DNA from: Gammaproteobacteria bacterium
Lineage (GTDB): Bacteria > Pseudomonadota > Gammaproteobacteria > Competibacterales > Competibacteraceae
Direction: 5' to 3'
Length of the DNA: 6,566 nt
Assembly: GCA_020047885.1 (NCBI GenBank)
Contig: JAIFNF010000304.1
Span: 1 to 6,566, forward strand
Position numbers and translations under genes: made by a program. Of the stretch, positions 1-5,478 are shown one piece after another (positions within the stretch are counted from its first letter, which is position 1; each line of letters starts with the position of its first letter). Below the pieces are notes generated by a model. That model made no database searches. It worked only from the letters and a program-made list of their open reading frames with translations, and was not told the DNA's origin.

Positions 1-445
1 TTTGCGGTACGTCGCGCCGGAGGATTTCCCCGTCCATCTCAATCCCGAGGACGTTCTTCTCGACCCGAACCGCGCCGAGTCCCGCGTACAGCTCGGCAGG
101 CAACGGATCAGGCGCTGATTTGAGGTAATTCCGCGTCCCGTCGCTGAAACTCAGAATTTCCCGCAAGCTCTCGGGCGAAGCAAACAGGGCGCGCAACCGG
201 GGATCGGTCATATAACCTTGCCGGTCAGCAGTAATAGCCGGCGGTAGCGTGTTGACCAACGTCACCACATAATCAATTGCGTGTTCGACGCTCTCCCACA
301 GCTTGGGTCGATAATGACTGACCGCCCGCAAGCGCGGATCGGTACCGTCCACCACCCGCTCGATAGCCCTCAGCATTAATTCCTTGTCGAATTTGCCCGT
401 TTGGTTAGCGCCGGTAAAAAGGGACTGCAGAAAACGAAAGGCCAT
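1..445 (-). CDS. Hypothetical protein, N-terminal 148 residues (C-terminus outside window)
   Basis: The open frame begins MAFRFLQSLF at the ATG at 443-445 and runs off the window edge without a stop. AAGGAG stands about 9 bases before the ATG, which supports the start. I do not recognise the family. The visible part is soluble and mixed, with no signal peptide or membrane segment. A heptapeptide TDPRLRA occurs twice, at residues 35-41 and 80-86, 45 residues apart, which may mark an internal duplication. It lies 71 bases after fabI in the same direction, so it probably belongs to the DUF3141-phosphotransacylase-fabI transcription unit. Its role is unknown. The gene is likely real, judging by its start signal, conserved orientation and uninterrupted frame. 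Confidence 0.8.
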   Translation of the reverse strand, partial: MAFRFLQSLFTGANQTGKFDKELMLRAIERVVDGTDPRLRAVSHYRPKLWESVEHAIDYVVTLVNTLPPAITADRQGYMTDPRLRALFASPESLREILSFSDGTRNYLKSAPDPLPAELYAGLGAVRVEKNVLGIEMDGEILRRDVPQ

Positions 446-467
446 GATGAATTCTCCTTCAATGCAC

Positions 468-495
468 GCCCCTCTTCCACAAGCGGGGTAGGGGC
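468..495. repeat. Imperfect inverted repeat between fabI and the downstream gene
   Basis: GCCCCT at 468-473 and AGGGGC at 490-495 are complementary. The inner bases extend the stem imperfectly (CC at 477-478 with GG at 485-486) around a loop ACAAGC. The flanking C-rich run on the minus strand (CCCTCACCCCCGCCCC) resembles a dispersed palindromic repeat common in proteobacterial intergenic DNA. It lacks a following T-run on the minus strand, so it is not a standard intrinsic terminator, although it could stabilise the fabI mRNA end. Confidence 0.45.
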
Positions 496-516
496 GGGGG
501 TGAGGGAACTGAAGGT

Positions 517-1299
517 TTACGCCATGATATTCACGCCGCCATCGACATACACCGTGCTGCCGGTCAGTCGCCGGGCGTAGGGTGTGGCCAGATAGGCACA
601 GGTGAAGCCTACATCCATGATGTCCACCAGTTCGCCAATCGGCGCGCGCTCTACCGCTTCGTTGAGCAACAGATCGAAATCCTTGAGCCCCGACGCAGCG
701 CGGGTCTTGAGCGGTCCAGGCGAGATGGCGTGAACGCGGATGCCCTGCCGACCAAGTTCATAAGCCAGGTAACGGCAGGACGATTCCAGCGCGGCTTTCA
801 CCGGCCCCATCACATTGTAGTTGGGCACCACATCGGTCGCGCCGTGATAGCTCATGGCGAACATCGTGCCGCCCTCGGTCATCAGCGGCGCGGCCAGCTT
901 GGCCATGCGGATGAAGGAATGACAGGAAATATCGATCGCTTTGGCAAACCCTTCGGCTGAGCAGTTCAACAACCCGCCGTGCAGATCGTCCTTCGGCGCG
1001 AATGCGATGGAATGCACCAGAATGTCAAGCTGACCCCATTGCTGGCTGATCGCCTCAAACACCGCGTCCAGTTCGCCGGGCTGACTGACATCCAGCGGCA
1101 TGAAAATCGGCGCTTCCAGTTGCTGCGCGAGTGGTTCGACGTACTGTTTCGACTTCTCGTTGAGATAGGTGATCGCCAGTTCCGCTCCCAATTCGTGGAA
1201 GGCTTTCGCGCAGCCATAGGCGATGGAATGTTCGTTGGCGATGCCGGCGACCAGCGCCTTTTTGCCCTTGAGCGGGGGACGGGGGATTTCAACGGCCAT
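517..1299 (-). CDS. fabI: Enoyl-[acyl-carrier-protein] reductase, FabI type (NADH-dependent)
   Basis: A 260-residue short-chain dehydrogenase/reductase that reduces trans-2-enoyl-ACP in the last step of each fatty-acid elongation round, in the cytosol. FabI hallmarks are visible: the modified nucleotide-binding loop GIANEHSIAYG (residues 19-29), VHSIAFAP (95-102), and the active-site stretch Y151-HGA...PNYNVMGPVK, giving the Y161-x6-K168 catalytic pair with Y151 and M164 in the usual places. The substrate-loop segment SPGPLKTRAASGLKDF (193-208) has SPGP where E. coli FabI has SAGP. Ala99 sits where E. coli has Gly93, a natural variant in many FabIs and not evidence of triclosan resistance. 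AAGGAA precedes the ATG by about 10 bases. It follows the phosphotransacylase gene by 73 bases. The context suggests a paralogue tied to this acyl-CoA cluster, and whether it is also the housekeeping FabI cannot be told from here. Confidence 0.95.
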   Translation of the reverse strand: MAVEIPRPPLKGKKALVAGIANEHSIAYGCAKAFHELGAELAITYLNEKSKQYVEPLAQQLEAPIFMPLDVSQPGELDAVFEAISQQWGQLDILVHSIAFAPKDDLHGGLLNCSAEGFAKAIDISCHSFIRMAKLAAPLMTEGGTMFAMSYHGATDVVPNYNVMGPVKAALESSCRYLAYELGRQGIRVHAISPGPLKTRAASGLKDFDLLLNEAVERAPIGELVDIMDVGFTCAYLATPYARRLTGSTVYVDGGVNIMA

Positions 1300-1372
1300 G
1301 ATGCAAAGATTCCTTGCTTGAATGGGTTTTGAGAATAGTGTGTGAAGATGTTGAACATCATTGTATCGATGA

Positions 1373-2314
1373 TCAGACCACTATCTTCTGGACATTTTTC
1401 CGCCGCGCACTGGCGACCAGCGCCGCGACCGCACAAGAGGCCAGCCGGGTGATGACCGAATCGGCGCGGCTGGTCAGGATAATCGGGACGCGAGCGCCCA
1501 GCACAATCCCTGCCGCATCGGCGTCGGCCATAAACGTTAGACTCTTGGCCAGCATGTTGCCCGCTTCCAGGTCGGGGACTACCAGAATATCGGCATGACC
1601 GGCGACGGGGGAATCAATTTTCTTGATCCGAGCCGCCGCGAGGTTGATTGCATTATCCAGTGCCAGCGGCCCATCGAGAATGCCGCCGGTGATTTGCCCG
1701 CGATCAGCCATCTTGCAGAGCGCCGCGGCTTCGACCGTGGAGGGCACCTTGGGGTTGATCGTTTCCATGGCGGACAAAATAGCCACTTTCGGTTGGGGAA
1801 AACCCAGGGCATGCGACAAATCGATAGCGTTCTGCACAATGTGCATCTTGTCTTCCAACGTCGGGAAGATATTGATCGCCGCATCGGTGACGATGATCGC
1901 CCGATCGAGGCTCGGCACATCCATGATGAAGGCATGGCTAATCCGTCGTTCGGTGCGTAAGCCGGTCGCGCTTTTTACGACCGCCGCCATCAATTCATCG
2001 GTGTGCAAGCTGCCCTTCATCAACATCTCGGCTTTACCCTCACGAGCCAACCGTACCGCTTCGTCCGCTGCGGCATGGCTGTGGGGCACATCGACAATTT
2101 CATAGCGCGAGATGTCCAGTTGAAACTGCGCCGCTACGGCTTCGATCTTGTCACGCGGCCCGACCAGAATCGGTTGCAGGATGCCCAGTTCAGCGGCTTC
2201 TACCGCGCTTTTGAGCGAGCTTTCATCACAAGGATGAGCAACCGCTGTTGGAACCGGCGTCAGAGCCTGGCACCGGGCGATTAAGCCTTCATACTTTTTA
2301 TGCTTTTGTTCCAT
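1373..2314 (-). CDS. Phosphate acetyl/butyryltransferase (PTA_PTB family, short form)
   Basis: A 313-residue enzyme predicted to interconvert a short-chain acyl-CoA plus phosphate with the acyl-phosphate plus CoA. Family motifs include MKGSLHTDELMAAV (residues 99-112), IVTDAAINIFP (141-151), GGILDGPLALDNAI (210-223), DILVVPDLEAGNMLAK (242-257) and GARVPIILTSRADS (273-286). The length matches stand-alone phosphate butyryltransferases. There is no N-terminal MaoC-like enoyl-CoA hydratase domain, as found in the longer bifunctional relatives. AGAGGA lies about 8-10 bases before the ATG, and the start overlaps the end of the DUF3141 gene by 17 bases, which suggests translational coupling. No acetate or butyrate kinase, its usual partner, follows; fabI does. 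The choice between acetyl-, butyryl- and other acyl-CoA as substrate cannot be made from sequence alone, so no gene symbol is given. Confidence 0.92.
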   Translation of the reverse strand: MEQKHKKYEGLIARCQALTPVPTAVAHPCDESSLKSAVEAAELGILQPILVGPRDKIEAVAAQFQLDISRYEIVDVPHSHAAADEAVRLAREGKAEMLMKGSLHTDELMAAVVKSATGLRTERRISHAFIMDVPSLDRAIIVTDAAINIFPTLEDKMHIVQNAIDLSHALGFPQPKVAILSAMETINPKVPSTVEAAALCKMADRGQITGGILDGPLALDNAINLAAARIKKIDSPVAGHADILVVPDLEAGNMLAKSLTFMADADAAGIVLGARVPIILTSRADSVITRLASCAVAALVASARRKNVQKIVV

Positions 2315-3998
2315 AACTTGTTTCCTCTTTGGATACTACCGGGCTGGCCTGATCGGATTCCTGCTTGGTCGGCTTGACAACCTCAAACAACTTTTCGATC
2401 TGCGCCAGGCGCTCGGCGCGTTCGCCGCTGGGATCGCCAACCGCAGAGACGACTTGGCGGATTTTGGCCAGCGCCTCCGCTCGGATGGTTGGATCGGGCG
2501 GCAGCATTTTCGGAATCGCGGCCAGCGCCTCATCCCGGTTTAACAACAGCGCAAAGAACTGCTCACGCAGAATCTGTTTGAACTCAGCCAGCGTCAGGCC
2601 ACCATGTTCAGCGCGAATCTGGCGCAACGCATTAAACGCGCGTTCATCCACGCCCGATCCGGCCATACCGATGTACACCAGACTGCGAATCGCCGCCTCG
2701 CGCCAGCCGCCTTCGGCCAATCGCGCCTTGAGTTCGGCAATACGCTGCTGGATAAACGCGATGCGCTCTGGCTCCAGACCAGGACGGCGGCGGGGCGGCT
2801 CGTCCGAGGCGTGCATCCCGACCAGCGCCTGCAACAGTGGCGAGCTGTAAATCGCCAGGAAAATCTGCTCCATGCTGCGGTCGCGCAGATCACGATAGCT
2901 ATCCAGAGCGGCGATGATGCCTTCCGAAAGCATGGCCTGGTAATGCAGCAGCGGATTCTCGGACGCCACCGGCTGGCGTTGTTGACGGATTTGCTCAGCG
3001 AGTTGCCCGATGTGCTGCATCAACGGGTTACGATCCGAGAACAGTTCATAGGGCAGTTCGGACGGATTCAGTTTGTGCAGCCATTGGGCGGTTTGCGAAC
3101 TGGCGAAGGCTTGCACAAAAGGCTGGAACAGGGTGCGATACAGACCCAGATTGATCTCCGACACCCGCCGCACGGTGGCGAACCGCTGTTCGTTCTCGGA
3201 ACTGGGCTGGACGATGACGCGCAGTTCGGCCAGGGTGCGCCGCTCGAAACGGACAATCCAGTCGCCGCCGATCAGGTCAGGATTGGCGGCCTCTGCCGTT
3301 TTGGGAATCATCACGGCTTCATAGAGGCCAGGCGGCAGCACATCGATCAGGTCGATGTTGGAGGCAAACTCCTGATGTTCTTTCCGGGCGACCCCGCCTG
3401 AGACGAAGATGCCCAGATGGCCGATGCTCTCATGGATGGCGTAGACGATGGTTTGAGCGGCGGCGAGAATGTCCTCATCCTTTTGATACAGATCGACGAT
3501 CCAGCCCAGCGCCTGTTGCGGGGGCGTGATGTTATCGCCTTTGGAGCAGAAACACAGAATCGGTGAACGGATGTTGCGCAGGTCGATCCTGACTCCATCA
3601 CTGGTGACGATTTCGGCAGTGGCCAGCCGGTTGCCGACGAACAGTTGATCCACGATCCACTGCATTTCCTCGGCGTTGAGGTTGACGTGTCCGCCCCACC
3701 ATTTCTCGAATTCCAGGAAGCGCGAGCCTTCAGTGTCAACGTTTGACCAAAGATCGTAATTCTTGCCCCACAGCGTGTTGGCGGGATTGAGGCTCTCGAA
3801 GTTTTCGACCAGATGCCCGCCATCGAATTTGCCCGCGCCCAGGTCGCTCATCAGCGCGGTCAGCCAACTGCCGCCCAGTACGCCGCCGGTGTAGCGCATC
3901 GGGTTCTGACCTTCGACACCGGCCCAGTAGGACAAGGGCGAACCCGGGATGATCAGTGGGCCAAACAGTTCCGGTCGAGTGGCCGCCACCATCATCAC
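2298..3998 (-). CDS. DUF3141 PHA-synthase-like alpha/beta hydrolase, C-terminal part of a frameshifted gene
   Basis: This frame carries most of a DUF3141 protein, often annotated poly(3-hydroxyalkanoate) synthetase-like. The formal start is GTG at 3998, but it is not a real gene start: the frame is open upstream and reads GNCQAGWAV just before it (3999-4022), which is the nucleophile elbow with the predicted catalytic Cys. From the GTG, conserved pieces include FGPLIIPGSPLSYWAG (12-27), GDNITPPQQALGW (154-166, predicted Asp) and GHLGIFVSGGVA (193-204, predicted His). The residues from about 270 to the end are largely helical and charged, and 430-540 weakly recall TerB-like helical domains (inference). 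The end overlaps the phosphotransacylase start. The N-terminal part lies at 3995-4501 in another frame. The family's reaction is not firmly established; the Cys/Asp/His layout parallels PhaC. Confidence 0.88.
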   Translation of the reverse strand: MMMVAATRPELFGPLIIPGSPLSYWAGVEGQNPMRYTGGVLGGSWLTALMSDLGAGKFDGGHLVENFESLNPANTLWGKNYDLWSNVDTEGSRFLEFEKWWGGHVNLNAEEMQWIVDQLFVGNRLATAEIVTSDGVRIDLRNIRSPILCFCSKGDNITPPQQALGWIVDLYQKDEDILAAAQTIVYAIHESIGHLGIFVSGGVARKEHQEFASNIDLIDVLPPGLYEAVMIPKTAEAANPDLIGGDWIVRFERRTLAELRVIVQPSSENEQRFATVRRVSEINLGLYRTLFQPFVQAFASSQTAQWLHKLNPSELPYELFSDRNPLMQHIGQLAEQIRQQRQPVASENPLLHYQAMLSEGIIAALDSYRDLRDRSMEQIFLAIYSSPLLQALVGMHASDEPPRRRPGLEPERIAFIQQRIAELKARLAEGGWREAAIRSLVYIGMAGSGVDERAFNALRQIRAEHGGLTLAEFKQILREQFFALLLNRDEALAAIPKMLPPDPTIRAEALAKIRQVVSAVGDPSGERAERLAQIEKLFEVVKPTKQESDQASPVVSKEETSYGTKA

Positions 3999-4501
3999 CG
4001 CCCAGCCCGCCTGACAGTTACCTTCTCCAGGAAGATCGCTTCGGCGTGCATGATGTCTTCGATGGTCTGGCCGGGCATCGGGTCGGGAGTGAATCCCACA
4101 AAGTAGCAGGGATGGCCGGCACGCATGGCGACGCCTAGCTCGCTATCGGCTTTGAAACCGCCAATGCCCGGCCCATGTCCAGCGCGGGGATCCACGACGA
4201 TAAAGGGGCGTTTTTTGGCATCGGTGACGACGCCCTCGGGTGGCTTGACCTTGACCAGTCCGTAATTGACCGGACGGTCAAAGGTACGGCCATCCATGAC
4301 CAACTCGACATCAAAACTCAGGACATGCGGTACCGCCTTCGCCCGTTGCTGGTAGTACTCGTCACTGCGCTGGCGGAGTACATCCCAGAACAGGATGGTG
4401 CGCTGCCAGCCGTCAATCCAGTAATCCACAGTGGATTGGGCAACAGCGGGTATCAGGGGTTGGCTAGAGAGGGGGGAGAGAGATGGGTTTGAGTCGGTCA
4501 T
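3995..4501 (-). CDS. DUF3141 PHA-synthase-like protein, N-terminal part of a frameshifted gene
   Basis: A 168-codon frame starting MTDSNPSLSP, with GAGGAG about 8 bases before the ATG. Family-like segments are DYWIDGWQRTILFWDVLRQR (residues 26-45), DGRTFDRPVNY (70-80), RPFIVVDPRAGHGPGIGG (98-115) and PMPGQTIEDI (141-150). The frame matches the family down to FLEK (157-160) and then ends in eight unrelated residues and TGA. The matching sequence resumes in the -1 frame with GNCQAGW at once, so the stretch that normally joins FLEK to GNCQ, roughly a dozen or more residues from memory of the family, is missing. A small deletion of 3n+1 bases, possibly between short GGT repeats, explains both the loss and the frameshift. 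If the sequence is right, this is a pseudogene; a metagenome assembly error is the alternative. Confidence 0.85.
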   Translation of the reverse strand: MTDSNPSLSPLSSQPLIPAVAQSTVDYWIDGWQRTILFWDVLRQRSDEYYQQRAKAVPHVLSFDVELVMDGRTFDRPVNYGLVKVKPPEGVVTDAKKRPFIVVDPRAGHGPGIGGFKADSELGVAMRAGHPCYFVGFTPDPMPGQTIEDIMHAEAIFLEKVTVRRAGR

Positions 4502-4544
4502 CGGGCGAACTCCTCAGGGATTCAGGGTACTTTTTCCCAAAGCA

Positions 4545-4550
4545 ATTATA
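4545..4550 (-). promoter_or_regulatory. Probable sigma-70 -10 element of the DUF3141 operon
   Basis: A perfect TATAAT is read on the minus strand 44 bases upstream of the DUF3141 start. It would give a leader of about 37 bases that includes the GAGGAG ribosome site. The -35 position holds only weak matches (GCCTGA or CTGATC depending on spacing), so an activator may be needed. The 26-bp palindrome at 4584-4609 lies just upstream. Confidence 0.5.
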
Positions 4551-4583
4551 CGCTCATTTGCTCTTGATCAGGCGGTGCGTCTA

Positions 4584-4609
4584 ATGACAGACCACTAGTG
4601 GTCTGTCAT
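4584..4609. repeat. Perfect 26-bp palindrome, probably an IS630-type end
   Basis: The half-site ATGACAGACCACT (4584-4596) is followed with no spacer by its exact reverse complement. CTAG at 4595-4598 forms the centre. The palindrome directly abuts and includes the stop codon of an IS630-family transposase remnant (4606-4608). IS630 elements duplicate TA and the founding element prefers CTAG, so one half is plausibly the terminal repeat of that element. Its position about 45-70 bases upstream of the predicted DUF3141 transcription start also allows a role as an operator for a dimeric regulator. Confidence 0.7.
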
Positions 4610-4766
4610 GTTTGAACTTGTGGATAAAGCCGTCTGAGTTTGATCCGGGCATCGGGGGTCGTGAATTGCCAATGAACCCCCTACGCAAGGTTTCCAGATC
4701 CGGAATCCGCCGGTCCAGGCATTGCCGGGTGAGGACACTGAGTTCCAGCTCGGCGATATTGAGCCA
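4606..4766 (-). pseudogene. IS630-family transposase, C-terminal remnant
   Basis: Two frames together give the end of an IS630-type transposase. Codons at 4680-4766 read WLNIAELELSVL then TRQCLDRRIPDLETLRR. Codons at 4606-4680 read GVHWQFTTPDARIKLRRLYP and then QVQT-stop. These match the conserved tail of the family (WLNMAE-x-ELSVL, QCLDRRIPD, WQFTT-x-DAR-x-KL-x-RLYP). A frame change and an in-frame TAG (4681-4683) separate the two blocks. The roughly 15 residues usually found there are gone, so an internal deletion is likely. Everything upstream of WLN, including the catalytic DDE region, is missing. The remnant cannot transpose. It lies between the precursor-peptide unit and the DUF3141 operon and marks past rearrangement there. 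Confidence 0.8.
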
Positions 4767-4786
4767 AGTGGCCGCCCAAGAGACCT

Positions 4787-4870
4787 TTAGGCCAGCAGAG
4801 TTTCAAACCGCAACCGGTTTTCGAGTTCGGCCTGGATGGCCACGGCGTCAACATGGGTGGATTGTATCAT
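4787..4870 (-). pseudogene. Possible fragment of a sensor histidine kinase N-terminus
   Basis: A 27-codon frame starts at ATG 4868-4870 and contains ELENRLRFETLLA before a TAA. The string RLRFETLLA is typical of the short linker that opens many PAS/GAF sensor histidine kinases, where it continues LSARFVNLP. Here it stops at the point where the IS630 remnant sequence begins some 20 bases on. No clear ribosome site precedes the ATG. The reading is that of a truncated gene fused to IS debris, but the match is short and may be chance. Confidence 0.3.
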
Positions 4871-4908
4871 GCTCAAATAAGGTGGAGACACTAACGATCA
4901 GTGACGAT

Positions 4909-4962
4909 CACGGAAAAACGCGAAAGATACTTTATTTTCAGTGTCTTCCGTGTTCTTCCGTG
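4909..4962. repeat. Dispersed intergenic repeat with CACGGAA units
   Basis: CACGGAA at 4909-4915 is inverted relative to TTCCGTG at 4946-4952 and again at 4956-4962. The last two are about 10 bases apart, so on the minus strand CACGGAAGAA CACGGAAGA is a short tandem repeat. The AT-rich middle (AAAGATACTTTATTTTCA) would be the loop. The composition differs from the surrounding genes and resembles a short repeat seen in intergenic DNA of many bacteria. Its function is unknown. Confidence 0.5.
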
Positions 4963-5039
4963 GCTAAAATCCTGACCCTTCAACGCCGGGCTTCGGTTAG
5001 CGCGATCACCAGCGCATCGTTTTGCACTGGATTTCCTCA

Positions 5040-5465
5040 CTAACGACGATTAACCCAGGCACCACCACCGCCACCGTAGCGGTTTACCCAGGCACCACCG
5101 CCGCCGCCACCGTTGATCCAGCTCCCACCGCGATTGACCCAACCGCCGCCACCGTTGATCCAGCTCCCACCGCCGCCGCCGTTGACCCAGGCTGCGCTGC
5201 CACCGCCGCCGCGATTGGCCCAGCCGCCACCGCCATAACGGTTCACCCAGCCACCGCCGCCACCGCGATTGGCCCATCCCCCACCGCCGCCACGATTGAC
5301 CCAAGCGCTGGCCTGCGGGGAATGGGCTAATGCGCCGCCAAGCAGCACACTGCCGATAACCGCCTGCGACCACTTGCCCAAACCGCGCAGAAACTGGCGT
5401 CGATCCTCGGTCACTGGCGCATCCACCGGGTCGCGAGGAGATAGTTCATCGTATTGATCAGTCAT
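5040..5465 (-). CDS. GrrA/OscA-like glycine-rich triceptide (cyclophane RiPP) precursor with Tat signal
   Basis: A 141-residue protein read from the ATG at 5463-5465, which has GGAG about 8 bases upstream. A longer frame starting upstream would overlap the NTF2-like gene and adds only a low-complexity basic stretch, so I reject it. Residues 1-20 are polar, DRRQFLR (21-27) fits the twin-arginine motif, 35-47 are hydrophobic, and ASA (52-54) is a signal-peptidase site. The mature part starts at once with W55 and contains ten W-x-N motifs (W55, 64, 73, 82, 93, 102, 109, 116, 126, 137; middle residue V, A or I) separated mostly by R/RY and runs of glycine. In GrrA/OscA-type triceptides a radical SAM/SPASM enzyme links the Trp ring to the beta-carbon of Asn in such motifs. 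That these are modified here is inference, because no such enzyme is visible. A plain glycine-rich surface protein is the alternative. Confidence 0.75.
   Translation of the reverse strand: MTDQYDELSPRDPVDAPVTEDRRQFLRGLGKWSQAVIGSVLLGGALAHSPQASAWVNRGGGGGWANRGGGGGWVNRYGGGGWANRGGGGSAAWVNGGGGGSWINGGGGWVNRGGSWINGGGGGGAWVNRYGGGGGAWVNRR
5043..5303 (-). repeat. Coding repeat: ten W-x-N / poly-Gly units
   Basis: This is the repeat region of the precursor gene. Units of about 7-11 codons alternate W-x-N, often followed by R or RY, with four to six glycines; a few spacers carry S or A. All ten units keep Trp and Asn while the middle residue and glycine count vary, which suggests selection on the motif and slippage or recombination in the spacers. 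The plus strand is consequently rich in CCACCGCCG, and the proline/threonine-rich reading frame on that strand is an artefact of this repeat. Confidence 0.85.
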
Positions 5466-5478
5466 ATTTTTTCTCCGC

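Noticed and set aside
1000..1006. Ala99 of FabI as a triclosan-resistance change
   Set aside because: Ala is the natural residue at this position in many sensitive FabIs, so it says nothing about resistance.
1347..1373. GATGTT-G-AACATC and ATCAT/ATGAT inverted repeats between the phosphotransacylase gene and fabI
   Set aside because: The arms are short and AT-rich with no T-run; they are compatible with chance in a 73-base gap and I cannot assign a function.
3998..4022. Programmed -1 ribosomal frameshift in DUF3141
   Set aside because: There is no X-XXY-YYZ slippery heptamer at AAG-GTA, and family residues are missing as well as the frame being changed, so a deletion is simpler.
5009..5030. 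Hairpin downstream of the precursor as a terminator
   Set aside because: The stem is 7 bp with a G-U pair and an 8-base loop, but no T-run follows on the minus strand.
5022..5330. Plus-strand proline/threonine/alanine-rich frame
   Set aside because: It is the antisense of the W-x-N/glycine repeat; its repetitiveness comes from the codons of that gene and it has no supporting start signals.
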